From Duganella sp. sic0402 (GTDB taxonomy: Bacteria > Pseudomonadota > Gammaproteobacteria > Burkholderiales > Burkholderiaceae_D): 64,000 nt of DNA. Position 1 is the stretch's first letter. Each line of letters begins with the position of its first letter. The stretch is from NCBI RefSeq assembly GCF_019219065.1, contig NZ_JAHUWK010000001.1:372001-436000 (forward strand), written 5' to 3'. The notes beneath the pieces were generated by a model. The model was not told the DNA's origin, ran no database searches, and saw nothing but the letters and a program-made list of their open reading frames with translations. Both the position numbers and the translations under genes were made by a program. Positions 26,978-36,313 of the stretch are shown piece after piece.

Positions 26978-27550
26978 TTAGTGGCCACCGAGCCATGCCA
27001 GGGCGCCCAGCACCAGGCCGACGCCGGCCACGCCATAGGCCAGGCCCATCATCCACTTCTTGCGTGTCAGCAGGGTGATGGCCGCCAGCGAGATGGCGAT
27101 TTGCTCGGCGGTGGTCGCCAGCGCCCACTCGTGGTGCTTGTGCATGGCTTCTTCCGACTTGTGATTCCACTCCTTGGAGGATTCCTCCCACTTTTCGGCT
27201 TCCTTCTTGATGTCTTCCTTTTCCTTCTTGTAGCGGGCGACATCGGCCTCATAGCGCTTTGGCTCGACGCCGGGCAAGGTCATGGCCAGCTCGGCCAGAT
27301 TCTGGCGCGCCGATTTGGCCTGATAATAATTCCAGCGATTGGCGGCCTCGGTCTTGTCGATGGCGGCATTGTTCTTGTACATCGCCGCGTCATTCTGCGT
27401 GGCGCCGCCAAGGTAGCCGAAGGCTGCGCCAACGGTGGCGAGGATGGCAGTCATGACGGCGATATTGTTGGAAAAACCGTCATTGCCGTGCGCTGCGTGT
27501 TCCACCGCGTGATCGTGCGGGCCGTGCACATGGAAGCCTGAACCTGACAT
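26978..27550 (-). CDS. DUF4337 membrane protein
   Basis: This 190-residue protein has a His-rich start (HVHGPHDHAVEHAAHG), one helix at about 27-48, a charged coiled-coil middle (EADVARYKKEKEDIKKEAEKW) and two closely spaced helices at the C-terminus. That layout and the motif NNIAVMTAILATVGAAFGYLGG match the DUF4337 family, whose function is unknown. AAGGA five bases from the ATG supports the start. It follows folA by 21 bases on the same strand. The 196 bases after it, up to the decarboxylase start, hold no gene. Confidence 0.85.
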   Translation of the reverse strand: MSGSGFHVHGPHDHAVEHAAHGNDGFSNNIAVMTAILATVGAAFGYLGGATQNDAAMYKNNAAIDKTEAANRWNYYQAKSARQNLAELAMTLPGVEPKRYEADVARYKKEKEDIKKEAEKWEESSKEWNHKSEEAMHKHHEWALATTAEQIAISLAAITLLTRKKWMMGLAYGVAGVGLVLGALAWLGGH

Positions 27551-27571
27551 GGGTATCCTTGAATATAAGAC

Positions 27572-28057
27572 TTAGGCCTTGCGGCGCAGGGTGACGAAAG
27601 CGTAGTGCAAGCCGGAGGCTTCCGATACGTGCTCTTCGCGGGCGGCTTCCTGCCACGCGCTGGCGTCGATTTCGGGGAAGAACGCATCACAATCGAAGGT
27701 ATGGGCGATTTGCGTAATAATCAACTGCTCGGCCAGCGGCAGCGCTTGCTGATAAATCTCGGCGCCGCCGATGACAAAGCCTTCCGCACCGTCCAGCAGC
27801 GCGATGGCGGCTTCGATCGAAGCAACCACTTCCACGCCGTCTTTTCGCCAATTAGCGTTACGCGTAACGACAATATTCCGGCGGTTCGGCAGCGGGCGGC
27901 CAATCGAGTCAAAAGTCTTGCGGCCCATGATGATCGGATGGCCGGTGGTGGTGCGCTTGAAATGCGCCAGATCTTCCGGCAGCTTCCACGGCAGCGTGTT
28001 ATTGATGCCAATACCGCGCTGTGCGTCGGTGGCGACGATGATGGTGAGTTTGCTCAT
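27572..28057 (-). CDS. folA: Dihydrofolate reductase
   Basis: This 161-residue enzyme reduces dihydrofolate with NADPH, regenerating the tetrahydrofolate used up by thymidylate synthase upstream. Motifs are GIGINNTLPWKLPEDLAHFK with the active-site acidic residue, GRKTFDSIGRPLPNR, and FVIGGAEIYQQALP. Length matches FolA. I chose ATG 28057 (MSKLTII); an in-frame TTG 9 bases upstream is less likely. A 56-bp palindrome lies in front of it. Confidence 0.96.
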   Translation of the reverse strand: MSKLTIIVATDAQRGIGINNTLPWKLPEDLAHFKRTTTGHPIIMGRKTFDSIGRPLPNRRNIVVTRNANWRKDGVEVVASIEAAIALLDGAEGFVIGGAEIYQQALPLAEQLIITQIAHTFDCDAFFPEIDASAWQEAAREEHVSEASGLHYAFVTLRRKA

Positions 28058-28069
28058 ATTTTCCAATCC

Positions 28070-28125
28070 GGGGTCAGTTCTGCCAAACGTACACGAGCTC
28101 GTGTACGTTTGGCAGAACTGACCCC
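28070..28125. repeat. 56-bp perfect palindrome (REP-like element)
   Basis: The left arm begins GGGGTCAGTTCTGCC and runs 28 bases to 28097; the right arm (28098-28125) is its exact reverse complement with no loop. The GGGGTCAG...CTGACCCC ends recall dispersed REP-like repeats in Oxalobacteraceae genomes (from memory). It fills the gap between the hydrolase stop and folA. Confidence 0.85.
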
Positions 28126-28130
28126 AGGTT

Positions 28131-28826
28131 TTAGTTGTAAAAGGCTTGCATTTGCTCGGCCAGGATTTGCGGCGCTTCCAGCGGGATCATGTGGCCGCTG
28201 CCTTCTGCCAGCATGTGCAGCTGTGCGGCCGGCCAATTGGCGGCGAGGGCGCGTACGTCATCGGCGGGTGCGAGCTTGTCGTGCTCCGCGCCGATAATCA
28301 TGGCCTGGCATTGCAGCGCATGCACGCGGTCCATCAAGTCGGGGCGCTCGATGGTGCTGCGGAACTGCGCCAGCAACACGTCCTTGCCCAGGTCTACCGC
28401 CATCTGCTGGATCACGCCGACAATGGCGGGATCGTCCAGGTGCTCGGGCGCGACGATTTCACGCAGCCGCATCTGCGTCATGCCGGTGTAGTGGTTCTTC
28501 TCCAGCTGCGGAATGATGCGCAAGCGGGTGGCCTTTTCCTTGTCGAGCAGCTTTTTGCCGGCGCTGCCGATGATGGTCAGCGATTGGACGCGTTCTGGAT
28601 GCGCCAGCGCGTATTCCATCGCCAGGTAGGCGCCCAGCGAGAAACCGACCAGATTGGCCTTGGGCGCGCTGTGGGCGCCGATCAGCTCCAGCATCTGCTC
28701 GCGCGTGTGGGCCTTGTACAGCGGGACGTGGTTGAACTCAAAGCCTTCGCCCAGCAGCGGCAGCAGGCGGCCCCACATGCGCTCGTCGCACAGCGTGCCG
28801 GGCACAAAGTCCAGCCGTGTCGTCAT
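28131..28826 (-). CDS. Alpha/beta hydrolase coupled to thyA
   Basis: This 231-residue hydrolase has a nucleophile elbow GFSLGA, an acid in [10 protein letters not shown] and the catalytic His in [11 protein letters not shown]. Its ATG overlaps the thyA TGA in ATGA (28823-28826), so it is translationally coupled; the frame is open further upstream but only inside thyA. The family is common and the substrate is not deducible. Confidence 0.87.
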   Translation of the reverse strand: MTTRLDFVPGTLCDERMWGRLLPLLGEGFEFNHVPLYKAHTREQMLELIGAHSAPKANLVGFSLGAYLAMEYALAHPERVQSLTIIGSAGKKLLDKEKATRLRIIPQLEKNHYTGMTQMRLREIVAPEHLDDPAIVGVIQQMAVDLGKDVLLAQFRSTIERPDLMDRVHALQCQAMIIGAEHDKLAPADDVRALAANWPAAQLHMLAEGSGHMIPLEAPQILAEQMQAFYN

Positions 28827-29794
28827 ACCGCCATCGGCGCGGTGATAGGCGCGTGGTGCTGGTAGCCTTCCAGAGAGAAGTCGGATGGTTCGATTTTTTC
28901 CAGCCACTCCGGCTCGTACTTGCCGGTTTGCGCGAACGACGGCACGCGGTCGGAGATAAGCAGCTGCGGCAGCGGGAAAGGCTCGCGCTTCAGCTGTTCC
29001 TGCACCATGTCCATGTGGTTCTCGTAGATGTGCGCGTCGCCGATGAAGTAGGTGAACCAGCGCGGCGTGTAGCCGGTCAGGCGGCCCACCAGATGCATCA
29101 GCGCGGCGCCTTCCGCCAGGTTGAATGGCGTGCCGAGGCCCAGGTCATTCGACCGCACGTAGAGGCACATCGACAGTTCTTTGGTGGCCGGATTCGCAAT
29201 GAACTGGTACAGTAAATGGCAGGCCGGCAGCGCAACCGCGTCCAGTACGGCCGGATTCCAGCCGTGGAACAGGATGCGGCGGCTAGCCGGATTGTTGACG
29301 ATGGTGTCCAGGCATTCGCGCAGCTGGTCGATGGCTTTGTACAGCAGAACCTTTTGCACGCCATCTTCCTCAAGCTGGGAGACGACGGTAAAGCCGTTCT
29401 TCTGCGCGTTGGCGATTTGTTCGGTCTGCACAGCGTCCAGCAGCTTGTAGCCTGGCCACTGGCGCCACTGCACGCCGTACACCGGACCCAGGTCGTCCGT
29501 GCCCAGCCGGTAGGGATTGTCGAGCCATTGCTGATTTTCGTTGGCGTTCTGGTCCCACACTTTGCAGCCCAGCGCGCGGAAATCGGCGGCGCTGCGCGAG
29601 GCGCGCAGGAAGGCGCACAGTTCGCCGACCACGGATTTGAATGCCAGTTTCTTGGTCGTCACCGCAGGAAAACCTTTACTCAGGTCGAAGCGCATCATCG
29701 CGCCCGGCACGCTCAGCGTGCGGATGCCGGTGCGGTTGTCCTGCCAGCTGCCGCTGTCGATGACGGTCTGGATCAATTCCTGGTATTGCTGCAT
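28823..29794 (-). CDS. thyA: Thymidylate synthase
   Basis: This 323-residue enzyme methylates dUMP to dTMP with methylene-tetrahydrofolate. The catalytic Cys lies in [38 protein letters not shown] and [14 protein letters not shown] are also present. It is about 60 residues longer than the E. coli enzyme because of an insertion after the N-terminal third (about 90-150), as in Lactobacillus-type ThyA. It heads the thyA - hydrolase - folA - DUF4337 cluster. Confidence 0.96.
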   Translation of the reverse strand: MQQYQELIQTVIDSGSWQDNRTGIRTLSVPGAMMRFDLSKGFPAVTTKKLAFKSVVGELCAFLRASRSAADFRALGCKVWDQNANENQQWLDNPYRLGTDDLGPVYGVQWRQWPGYKLLDAVQTEQIANAQKNGFTVVSQLEEDGVQKVLLYKAIDQLRECLDTIVNNPASRRILFHGWNPAVLDAVALPACHLLYQFIANPATKELSMCLYVRSNDLGLGTPFNLAEGAALMHLVGRLTGYTPRWFTYFIGDAHIYENHMDMVQEQLKREPFPLPQLLISDRVPSFAQTGKYEPEWLEKIEPSDFSLEGYQHHAPITAPMAV

Positions 29795-29856
29795 TCAGTT
29801 CTCCAACATGGGTGTCGCTCAAAGACGCGTATTTTAGCAGGGCGCCCGAACCGGCG

Positions 29857-31371
29857 TCAGCGCGCGCCCGGCTTGGATTTGCGCGCGCCCGGCTTGGCTG
29901 CGGCGCGGCCATCTGAGCGGGCTTGCGACTTGGCACCGCGTCCGCCAGTCACCACGATGGCGCCTTTGGGTGTGCCGCCGGTGGCGCCGCCCAATCCGCG
30001 TCCGCGCGGTTTGGCGGCCGGGGCGCGCTCACGCTCGCGGTTTGCCGGTTTGGCGACTTTCTCTGGTGGTGTCCACACGCCCAGCGACTCGCTGCCGCCA
30101 GCGGGACGCGCAGCAGCCTTGTCTGCGGCCGGCGCCTTGGCAACCGGTGCAGCGCCGGATGGGCGTTTGGCAGCGTTAGGAGCGGGACCCTTGCGCGCCG
30201 GCGCTGCGGAAGTGCCGGATGAAGTTTCGGGGACGCGGTGATCCGCTTCGAAGCCTGGCTCGACGTAGCGAGGAATCGGCTGGCGGGTCAGCGTTTCAAT
30301 CGCTTTCAGCACATCCACTTCATCTGCGCAGACCAGCGATATGGCTTCGCCTTCCATGCCGGCGCGGCCGGTGCGGCCGATGCGGTGGATGTAATCTTCC
30401 GCTACGGTAGGCAGGTCGAAGTTCACCACTTGCGGCAGCGCTTCGATATCCAGGCCGCGCGCGGCGACGTCGGTGGCGACCAGCAACCGCACTTCCTTGC
30501 GCTTGAACCGCTCCAGCGCGCGCAGTCGGGCCGGTTGCGTCTTGTCGCCATGGATGGCGTCTGCCGTAACGCCGTGTTCATGCAGGGTTTTCACCAACGC
30601 ATCCACGCCTTTGCGGGTCTTGACGAAGACCAGCGCCTGCGCCCATCCCAGCTTGTTCAGCAGGTGCAGGAACAGTTCCGGTTTGCGGCGCTTGTCGGTG
30701 GTAATCAGCCACTGCTTGACGGTTTTGGTGGCGGTGTTGGCCGCCGCTACCTGGATCGATACCGGGTCTTTCAGCATGCCGCCGGCCAGCTTGCGGATCT
30801 GGTCCGAGAAGGTGGCCGAGAACAGCAAGGTCTGACGCTGCTTGGGCAGTGCCGCCAGCAGAATGTCGAGGTCACGCTCGAAGCCCAGGTCCAGCATGCG
30901 GTCGGCCTCGTCCAGCACCAGCGTTTGCAGCAGCTCGAAGTTGATGGCGCCCTGATCGTACAGGTCGATCAGCCGGCCCGGCGTCGCCACCAGCACATCC
31001 AGCCCCTTGCGCAGCTTGGCGATCTGCGGTGCGATATCGATGCCGCCATAGGCCACGGCGCTGCGCAGCGGCAGGTTGCCGCCGTAGCTGCGGAAGCTTT
31101 CGTAGACCTGCTCGGCCAGTTCGCGGGTTGGCACCAGCACCAGCGCGCGCGTGCATTGTGGCGCGGTGACGCCGTCCATGGTCAGGCGTTGCAGGATGGG
31201 CAGGGCGAAACCGGCGGTCTTGCCGGTGCCGGTCTGCGCGGCCGCCATCACGTCGCGGCCCGCCAGTACGGCGGGAATGGCTTGCTTCTGAACTGGTGTG
31301 GGCTGCTTGTAGCCCAGCGTGTTCAGCGTGCGCAGTAAAGGATCGATCAGAGCGAGTGCTTGAAAAGTCAT
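29857..31371 (-). CDS. rhlE: DEAD-box RNA helicase RhlE
   Basis: This 504-residue ATP-dependent RNA helicase works in ribosome assembly and RNA turnover. Motifs in order are Q-motif GYKQPTPVQ, AAQTGTGKT, PTRELAEQ, LDEADRMLD, SATFS, a helicase C domain, ARGLDIEALPQV and HRIGRTGR. A basic, Ala/Gly/Lys-rich tail (about 390-504) probably binds RNA. The downstream gene thyA starts 62 bases on, and the aldolase gene ends 15 bases upstream. Confidence 0.92.
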   Translation of the reverse strand: MTFQALALIDPLLRTLNTLGYKQPTPVQKQAIPAVLAGRDVMAAAQTGTGKTAGFALPILQRLTMDGVTAPQCTRALVLVPTRELAEQVYESFRSYGGNLPLRSAVAYGGIDIAPQIAKLRKGLDVLVATPGRLIDLYDQGAINFELLQTLVLDEADRMLDLGFERDLDILLAALPKQRQTLLFSATFSDQIRKLAGGMLKDPVSIQVAAANTATKTVKQWLITTDKRRKPELFLHLLNKLGWAQALVFVKTRKGVDALVKTLHEHGVTADAIHGDKTQPARLRALERFKRKEVRLLVATDVAARGLDIEALPQVVNFDLPTVAEDYIHRIGRTGRAGMEGEAISLVCADEVDVLKAIETLTRQPIPRYVEPGFEADHRVPETSSGTSAAPARKGPAPNAAKRPSGAAPVAKAPAADKAAARPAGGSESLGVWTPPEKVAKPANRERERAPAAKPRGRGLGGATGGTPKGAIVVTGGRGAKSQARSDGRAAAKPGARKSKPGAR

Positions 31372-31386
31372 GTAGGTGTTCAGTAG

Positions 31387-32472
31387 TTAGTTGGCCAGCG
31401 CGCCGGACCATAGAGTCAGAATCTCGCGCACGCGCTGGTCCGGCAGATGAAGCAGATTGTCGCCGACATACAGCTCGACCGAGCTGCGTTCCGGCAGCGC
31501 CGCATGGTTGGCGCCATTAAATAGCCACACGCCATGCTGTTCGGCGATGCGGCTGCGGATTTCCAGCGCCCGCTCGCGGCCGACCGGCAGGTGGATGTGC
31601 AGCATGTTGGCATGCGGCTGCGCCGGGTTCGGTGTCAGCAAAGGAAAATCGCGCAGCGCTTCGTACAACCACTGCGTGCGCTTGAAATAGTCCGGCATGG
31701 CCGCTAGCCGCTCATCGAACTGCATCGCCGCCGCAACCACATATGGCGTGCGCTGATGGACATTGCCGCCCTGGCGCCGATACCATTCCGCTGCCTTGGC
31801 GACAAACGCCGCGCTGCCGGCCAGCATTGCGCCGCCCATGCCGGCTATGCCTTTGTACAGCGATACGTAGACGCTGTCGAAGCCAGCCGCGATGGCGCCG
31901 GCGGACTGGCCATACGCTGCTGCGGCTTCCCACAGGCGCGCGCCGTCCATATGCAGGTGGATGCCTTGCGCGCGGCAGTAGGCCTTGATGGCGGCCAGTT
32001 CGTCCCAGCCTGGGCACTGCCCGCCGATTTCACGGGCCGGCAGTTCCAGCGCGGCGGCGCCCAGCTGGTCGGGAATCGCTTGCAGTTCATCCAGCGTCCA
32101 GGGACGGTGCGGGTCGCCGATTTGCAGCGCGTGGAAATGATCGAACAGCTGATGGTTGCCGCGTTCGTGCTTCAGAATATGCGAGGTGGGATGCAGCGCG
32201 ACCAGCTTGCTGCCGCGCTCCGCGCAGGCGATGCGCAGCGCCGTGGCTTGCGTCATGGTGCCGGTGATGCAGAACACCGCCGCCTCAAAACCGAGCAGGC
32301 GCGCGACTTTCTGTTCAAAATCCTGTATCAGCCTGTCGCTGCCATAGACATCATGCGCGACGCTGTGCGTCTCGCACCACTCGCCCATGGCCGCAAACAA
32401 TTCGGCCGGCGAGAGGGCGCGATGGCCTGGCAAATGCGTGCGGCACCGTTGTTTGAGTTCTGCGTCGGTCAT
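31387..32472 (-). CDS. Threonine aldolase-like beta-eliminating lyase
   Basis: This 361-residue PLP enzyme has HMDGARLWEAAA holding the Asp that binds the pyridine nitrogen and VSLYKGIAGMGGA with the Schiff-base Lys, typical of low-specificity threonine aldolases (threonine to glycine plus acetaldehyde). Length is in range. It lies between the fatty acid hydroxylase and rhlE on the minus strand with short gaps (32 and 15 bases). A related beta-eliminating lyase activity cannot be excluded. Confidence 0.85.
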   Translation of the reverse strand: MTDAELKQRCRTHLPGHRALSPAELFAAMGEWCETHSVAHDVYGSDRLIQDFEQKVARLLGFEAAVFCITGTMTQATALRIACAERGSKLVALHPTSHILKHERGNHQLFDHFHALQIGDPHRPWTLDELQAIPDQLGAAALELPAREIGGQCPGWDELAAIKAYCRAQGIHLHMDGARLWEAAAAYGQSAGAIAAGFDSVYVSLYKGIAGMGGAMLAGSAAFVAKAAEWYRRQGGNVHQRTPYVVAAAMQFDERLAAMPDYFKRTQWLYEALRDFPLLTPNPAQPHANMLHIHLPVGRERALEIRSRIAEQHGVWLFNGANHAALPERSSVELYVGDNLLHLPDQRVREILTLWSGALAN

Positions 32473-32504
32473 GGGGAGTTCCTGAAAGGCAGAATGTTAC
32501 CACT

Positions 32505-33263
32505 TTAGCCCGCCCCGGCGCGGAATCCCGCCGTCTGGTAATGCTGGTCATAGTCCGGTGACAGTGTGCCCAACATGCGGTCCCAGAACAGAAAGTACCA
32601 GCTGAAGTTATAGCGTGCCCTGGCATGGTGGACGTTGTGTGCGGTTGCCGTGTTGATCCAGCGGCCCAGCCAGTGCTGCGACATCGCGCGCGGATAGAGT
32701 TCATAGCCAAGGTGCGTGTAGACCGCATACGCGGTGTTGATCAGGCCAAAAATGAACAGCGCCCAGCCGGTCATGGGGATGATCAGCAGCGTCAGCACGG
32801 CTGCGCCGCTGTCAACCAGCGCTTCCAATGGATTGACCGAATACGTCGTCCATGGATTGGTATGGGTGGAGCGGTGATGTGTGCGGTGGAACCAGCGAAA
32901 CAGCCGGCGGTGATGCATCAGCCGGTGCGTCCAGTAGAAGTAGGTGTCCTGCACGATCATCGCCAGCAGTATGCTGAGGAAGAAATAAGCCCAGCCGTGA
33001 TGGGCGATGCGCGAATAGAACTGCGTGTATTCGCCAAAGCCGAGAAAGAACAGGATCGGCAGGAAGCTGGAAAACACGATGATGCTGCCGACCGAGGTGA
33101 ATAGCTCGCGGCGGATTTGCGCAGGCTGCACCCGCGCTGCCTGCAATGGCAAGCGCTTGCCGGGCCGCGCGCGCCACCACAGCCACAAGGCGAAGAACAC
33201 GCCGGCGATCACCGCATAATACAAAACTGTCTGCTGAAGGCTGAACAGGATCTGGTGCAGCAT
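32505..33263 (-). CDS. Sterol desaturase / fatty acid hydroxylase family protein
   Basis: This 252-residue membrane di-iron enzyme has the three His clusters HRLMHH, HRTHH and HNVHHA spread between about four hydrophobic segments, as in the fatty acid hydroxylase superfamily. The likely reaction is hydroxylation or desaturation of a membrane lipid, for instance ornithine-lipid or fatty acid chains; the substrate is not determinable. Confidence 0.88.
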   Translation of the reverse strand: MLHQILFSLQQTVLYYAVIAGVFFALWLWWRARPGKRLPLQAARVQPAQIRRELFTSVGSIIVFSSFLPILFFLGFGEYTQFYSRIAHHGWAYFFLSILLAMIVQDTYFYWTHRLMHHRRLFRWFHRTHHRSTHTNPWTTYSVNPLEALVDSGAAVLTLLIIPMTGWALFIFGLINTAYAVYTHLGYELYPRAMSQHWLGRWINTATAHNVHHARARYNFSWYFLFWDRMLGTLSPDYDQHYQTAGFRAGAG

Positions 33264-33330
33264 GGCGTCTCCGTGGGGATGGGAAACGCCATCTTAAGGT
33301 CGGCGCGGGCCGGCTGTGCTTATGAAAGCA

Positions 33331-35166
33331 TTAATGCTGGGTGTGGACGTGATGGAACTGCAACGCGGCCAGGTTGGCGTAAATGCCGCCCAGCGCGACC
33401 AGCGATGCGTGCGTACCGGTTTCGACGATTTTGCCGTCTTCCATGACGATGATGCGGTCCGCGCGCTGCACGGTGGCCAGGCGGTGCGCGATGATGACGG
33501 TGGTGCGGCCGACCATGGCCGCTTCCAGCGCCGATTGCACCAGGCGCTCCGATTCCGCGTCCAGCGCGCTGGTGGCTTCGTCCAGCAGCAGCAACGGCGG
33601 ATTTTTCAGCAGCGCGCGCGCGATGGCGATGCGTTGGCGCTGGCCGCCTGACAGGCGCACGCCGCGCTCGCCCAGGAAGGATAGGTAGCCTTGCGGCAGG
33701 CGCTCGATGAATTCGTGGGCAGCGGCCAGCTTGGCGGCGGCGATCACTTCCTGGTCGGTGGCGCCAGCGCGGCCGTAGCGGATGTTTTCCATCGCGTTGG
33801 CCGAGAAGATCACCGTATCTTGCGGCACGATGCCGATGGCTTCGCGCAGCGTGTGCAGGTCCAGCTGCGTGATATCGACGCCGTCCAGCTTGATGCGGCC
33901 GCGTTGCGGATCGTAGAAGCGCAGGAACAGCTGGAACAGCGTGGTTTTGCCGGCGCCGGATGGGCCGACCACGGCCACGGTTTCACCCGGCTTGATGTCC
34001 AGCGAAACGTGATCGAGCGAGTTGGTTTCAGGACGCGAAGGGTAGGAGAAGATCACATCGTCCAGCGTCAGCGCCGCGCCGTTGGCGGCGCGCGGCGGCA
34101 GCGACAGCGGTTGCGCGGGCGACTGGATTTTGGATTTGACCGACATCAGCTCCAGCAGTCGCTCGGTGGCGCCGGCGGCGCGCTGTGCTTCGCCCATCAC
34201 TTCGGACAGCGCGCCGATCGCGCCTGCCACGATGGAAGCGTACAGGATGAACTGGCCCAGGTCGCCGCCGGTCATGTCGCCCGACAGCACGGCATGCGCG
34301 CCCAGCCACAGCACGAACACGATGGCGCCGAACACCAGCACGATGGCCAGCATGGTCAGCACCGCGCGGGCACGGATGCGGCGCATCGCGGTCTGGAAAG
34401 CACCCTCGACCGAACCGCCAAAGCGCGTCGATTCGATCTTCTCGTGCGTGAAAGCCTGCACGGTTGGCATGGCGTTGAGGATTTCGCCGGCCATGGCGGA
34501 AGCATCGGCCACGCGGTCCTGCGAGTCGCGCGACAGCGTGCGTACGCGCCGGCCGTACATCACGATCGGCAGCACGGTCAGGATCAGCAAGCCGATGATG
34601 ATGGCCGACAGTTTGGGACTGGTCACAAACAGCATCACCAGACCGCCGATGAACAGCAGCACATTGCGCAAGGCCATCGAAATGCTGGTGCCGACCACCG
34701 ATTGAATCAGCGTGGTGTCGGTGGTGATGCGCGACAGGACTTCGCCGGTCTGCGTGGTTTCAAAGAATTCAGGGCTTTGTGTGACCACATGCTTGTAGAC
34801 CGCGCTGCGGATGTCCGCTGTAACGCGTTCGCCCAGCCAGGAGACGGTGTAGAAACGGGCCGCTGTTGCCAGCGCCAGGATGGTCGCCAGGCCGAACAGC
34901 GCCAGGAATACCAGGTCGACGTGCTGGATGCTCTTGGCGCCGGCGCCGCCGAAACCCAGGTCGATCATCTGTTTGAAAGCGGCCGGAATGGCCAGCGTGG
35001 AGGCGGCGGCCACCACCAGCGCAACCCCGGCCATGAAGAACTGGCGCTTGTACGGCGAGAGGAAAGGCGCCAGTCCACGCAGGGTGGCGAGGCTGCCTTT
35101 TTTCAGTTCACGGGAAGTGCTCGGTGCAGCGGCGGTTGGCGTGCTGGCGGTGGTGCTATTGGTCAT
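33331..35166 (-). CDS. MsbA-like ABC exporter (fused permease-ATPase)
   Basis: This 611-residue half-transporter has six helices (about 35-320) and a nucleotide-binding domain with Walker A GPSGAGKTT, signature LSGGQRQRIAIARALL, Walker B LLLLDEATSALD and the H-loop IIAHRL. It belongs to the MsbA/LmrA type and would act as a homodimer exporting lipid or hydrophobic compounds. A soluble Thr/Ser/Ala-rich N-terminus of about 25 residues precedes the first helix. It is unlikely to be the ATPase partner of the FtsX-like permease at 36313, because it already carries its own permease domain. Confidence 0.92.
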   Translation of the reverse strand: MTNSTTASTPTAAAPSTSRELKKGSLATLRGLAPFLSPYKRQFFMAGVALVVAAASTLAIPAAFKQMIDLGFGGAGAKSIQHVDLVFLALFGLATILALATAARFYTVSWLGERVTADIRSAVYKHVVTQSPEFFETTQTGEVLSRITTDTTLIQSVVGTSISMALRNVLLFIGGLVMLFVTSPKLSAIIIGLLILTVLPIVMYGRRVRTLSRDSQDRVADASAMAGEILNAMPTVQAFTHEKIESTRFGGSVEGAFQTAMRRIRARAVLTMLAIVLVFGAIVFVLWLGAHAVLSGDMTGGDLGQFILYASIVAGAIGALSEVMGEAQRAAGATERLLELMSVKSKIQSPAQPLSLPPRAANGAALTLDDVIFSYPSRPETNSLDHVSLDIKPGETVAVVGPSGAGKTTLFQLFLRFYDPQRGRIKLDGVDITQLDLHTLREAIGIVPQDTVIFSANAMENIRYGRAGATDQEVIAAAKLAAAHEFIERLPQGYLSFLGERGVRLSGGQRQRIAIARALLKNPPLLLLDEATSALDAESERLVQSALEAAMVGRTTVIIAHRLATVQRADRIIVMEDGKIVETGTHASLVALGGIYANLAALQFHHVHTQH

Positions 35167-35218
35167 CTGGTAGCTGCGCTTACTTTAATATACTTTAATA
35201 TCTTGTTAGACGTTGTTC

Positions 35219-36313
35219 TTACAGTTTTATTGCACGGACATAGCCGGTCATTTCCAGGTAGGCGCGTCCGGCCGGCTTGCCGTCGCGGTTCAGCGTCACC
35301 GCGCCTTCCCAGTACACCGCGCCGGTGGAGCGGCGCGAATCCAGTTCCTGATCGTCCTGCAGCGGCACGATGTCCCACACCGTCCCGCCAGTGGTCAGTT
35401 GCGTCGCCACCGGATACACAGCCTTGGTGCGCGGCGACTGCCAGCGCTTTTGCGGCGTGAAGCGCACCTGGTCCGGGGCAAACTGCGTGATCTTACCGGA
35501 TGCATCGCGCCATGTCGCGTGCGCCCATAGTGTAGCACCTGTCTTGCTTCTGACCTGGAATGCCATCAAGGCCCCGCCGTCATTGAGGTTGGCGCCGAGC
35601 CAATCCCAGCCCGTGGCCTCGGCGTCCAGCGCTTCGCTGGACCATTCGTGGTCCAGCCATGCGGTCCCGGTGACGCTTGTCTGTTGATTAAGACGGCTGA
35701 TGCTGCCGCTGACTTGCAGGTGCGGCTGGCTGTAGTAATAACTGCTTTGCGCCGGACGCGGGCCTTTGCGCGAGTAGCCGCGTTCACCTTGCAGCAGGTC
35801 CGGCTGGGTTGGCGTCAGCTTCAGGTCGTACTTGAATTCCGGTCCGTCGACGTGAACGGTGTAGCTGCCATCCGCGCCGCGCACCATATGCCAGTCTTCC
35901 AGCTTGACGTTGGTGTCGCCGGTCTTGGCGTAGGACAGGCCGAAGCCTTCGCGCGCGCTGCGCTGGTCGTGCAGCAGCTTGCCATGGGCCGGATCGGATA
36001 GCGCGGCGTGGCCGATGATCAGCTGCTTGGGCGCGAATTGGCTGGGATTGGCGCGGTCGTGCGTACTGGCGCTGCGGAAAAAAGTGACCTGGAATCCCAG
36101 TGGCTTGCCGTCCGGCGTGTTGAGCCAGCCGGTCACGTACCACCATTCGGTTTTGTAGTCCGGATGCGCGCCGTAGTCTTTGGGGAAGGCCAGCGACTGG
36201 CCGGCCGGCAGCGGGACCACGACGGGAAACTGTGGTGCGGCCGCATAGGCGGGCAGCAGCGTGGCAGCAAGGGCCAGCATGGCAGCCAGCGCACGAGCGA
36301 TGCGGATGAACAT
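35219..36313 (-). CDS. Exported AttH/CrtC-like lipocalin-domain protein
   Basis: This 364-residue protein has a signal peptide (MFIRIARALAAMLALAATLL...AYA). Then comes the carotenoid 1,2-hydratase/AttH-type double lipocalin domain, with TEWWYVTGWL, DHEWSSEALD and GWDWLGANLNDGGALMAFQ as hallmarks. Such proteins are commonly encoded with an FtsX-like permease. The start ATG overlaps the permease stop (TAATG) and has GGAGG upstream. The true substrate is unknown; a hydrophobic ligand or lipid is likely, and carotenoid hydration is not implied. Confidence 0.9.
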   Translation of the reverse strand: MFIRIARALAAMLALAATLLPAYAAAPQFPVVVPLPAGQSLAFPKDYGAHPDYKTEWWYVTGWLNTPDGKPLGFQVTFFRSASTHDRANPSQFAPKQLIIGHAALSDPAHGKLLHDQRSAREGFGLSYAKTGDTNVKLEDWHMVRGADGSYTVHVDGPEFKYDLKLTPTQPDLLQGERGYSRKGPRPAQSSYYYSQPHLQVSGSISRLNQQTSVTGTAWLDHEWSSEALDAEATGWDWLGANLNDGGALMAFQVRSKTGATLWAHATWRDASGKITQFAPDQVRFTPQKRWQSPRTKAVYPVATQLTTGGTVWDIVPLQDDQELDSRRSTGAVYWEGAVTLNRDGKPAGRAYLEMTGYVRAIKL

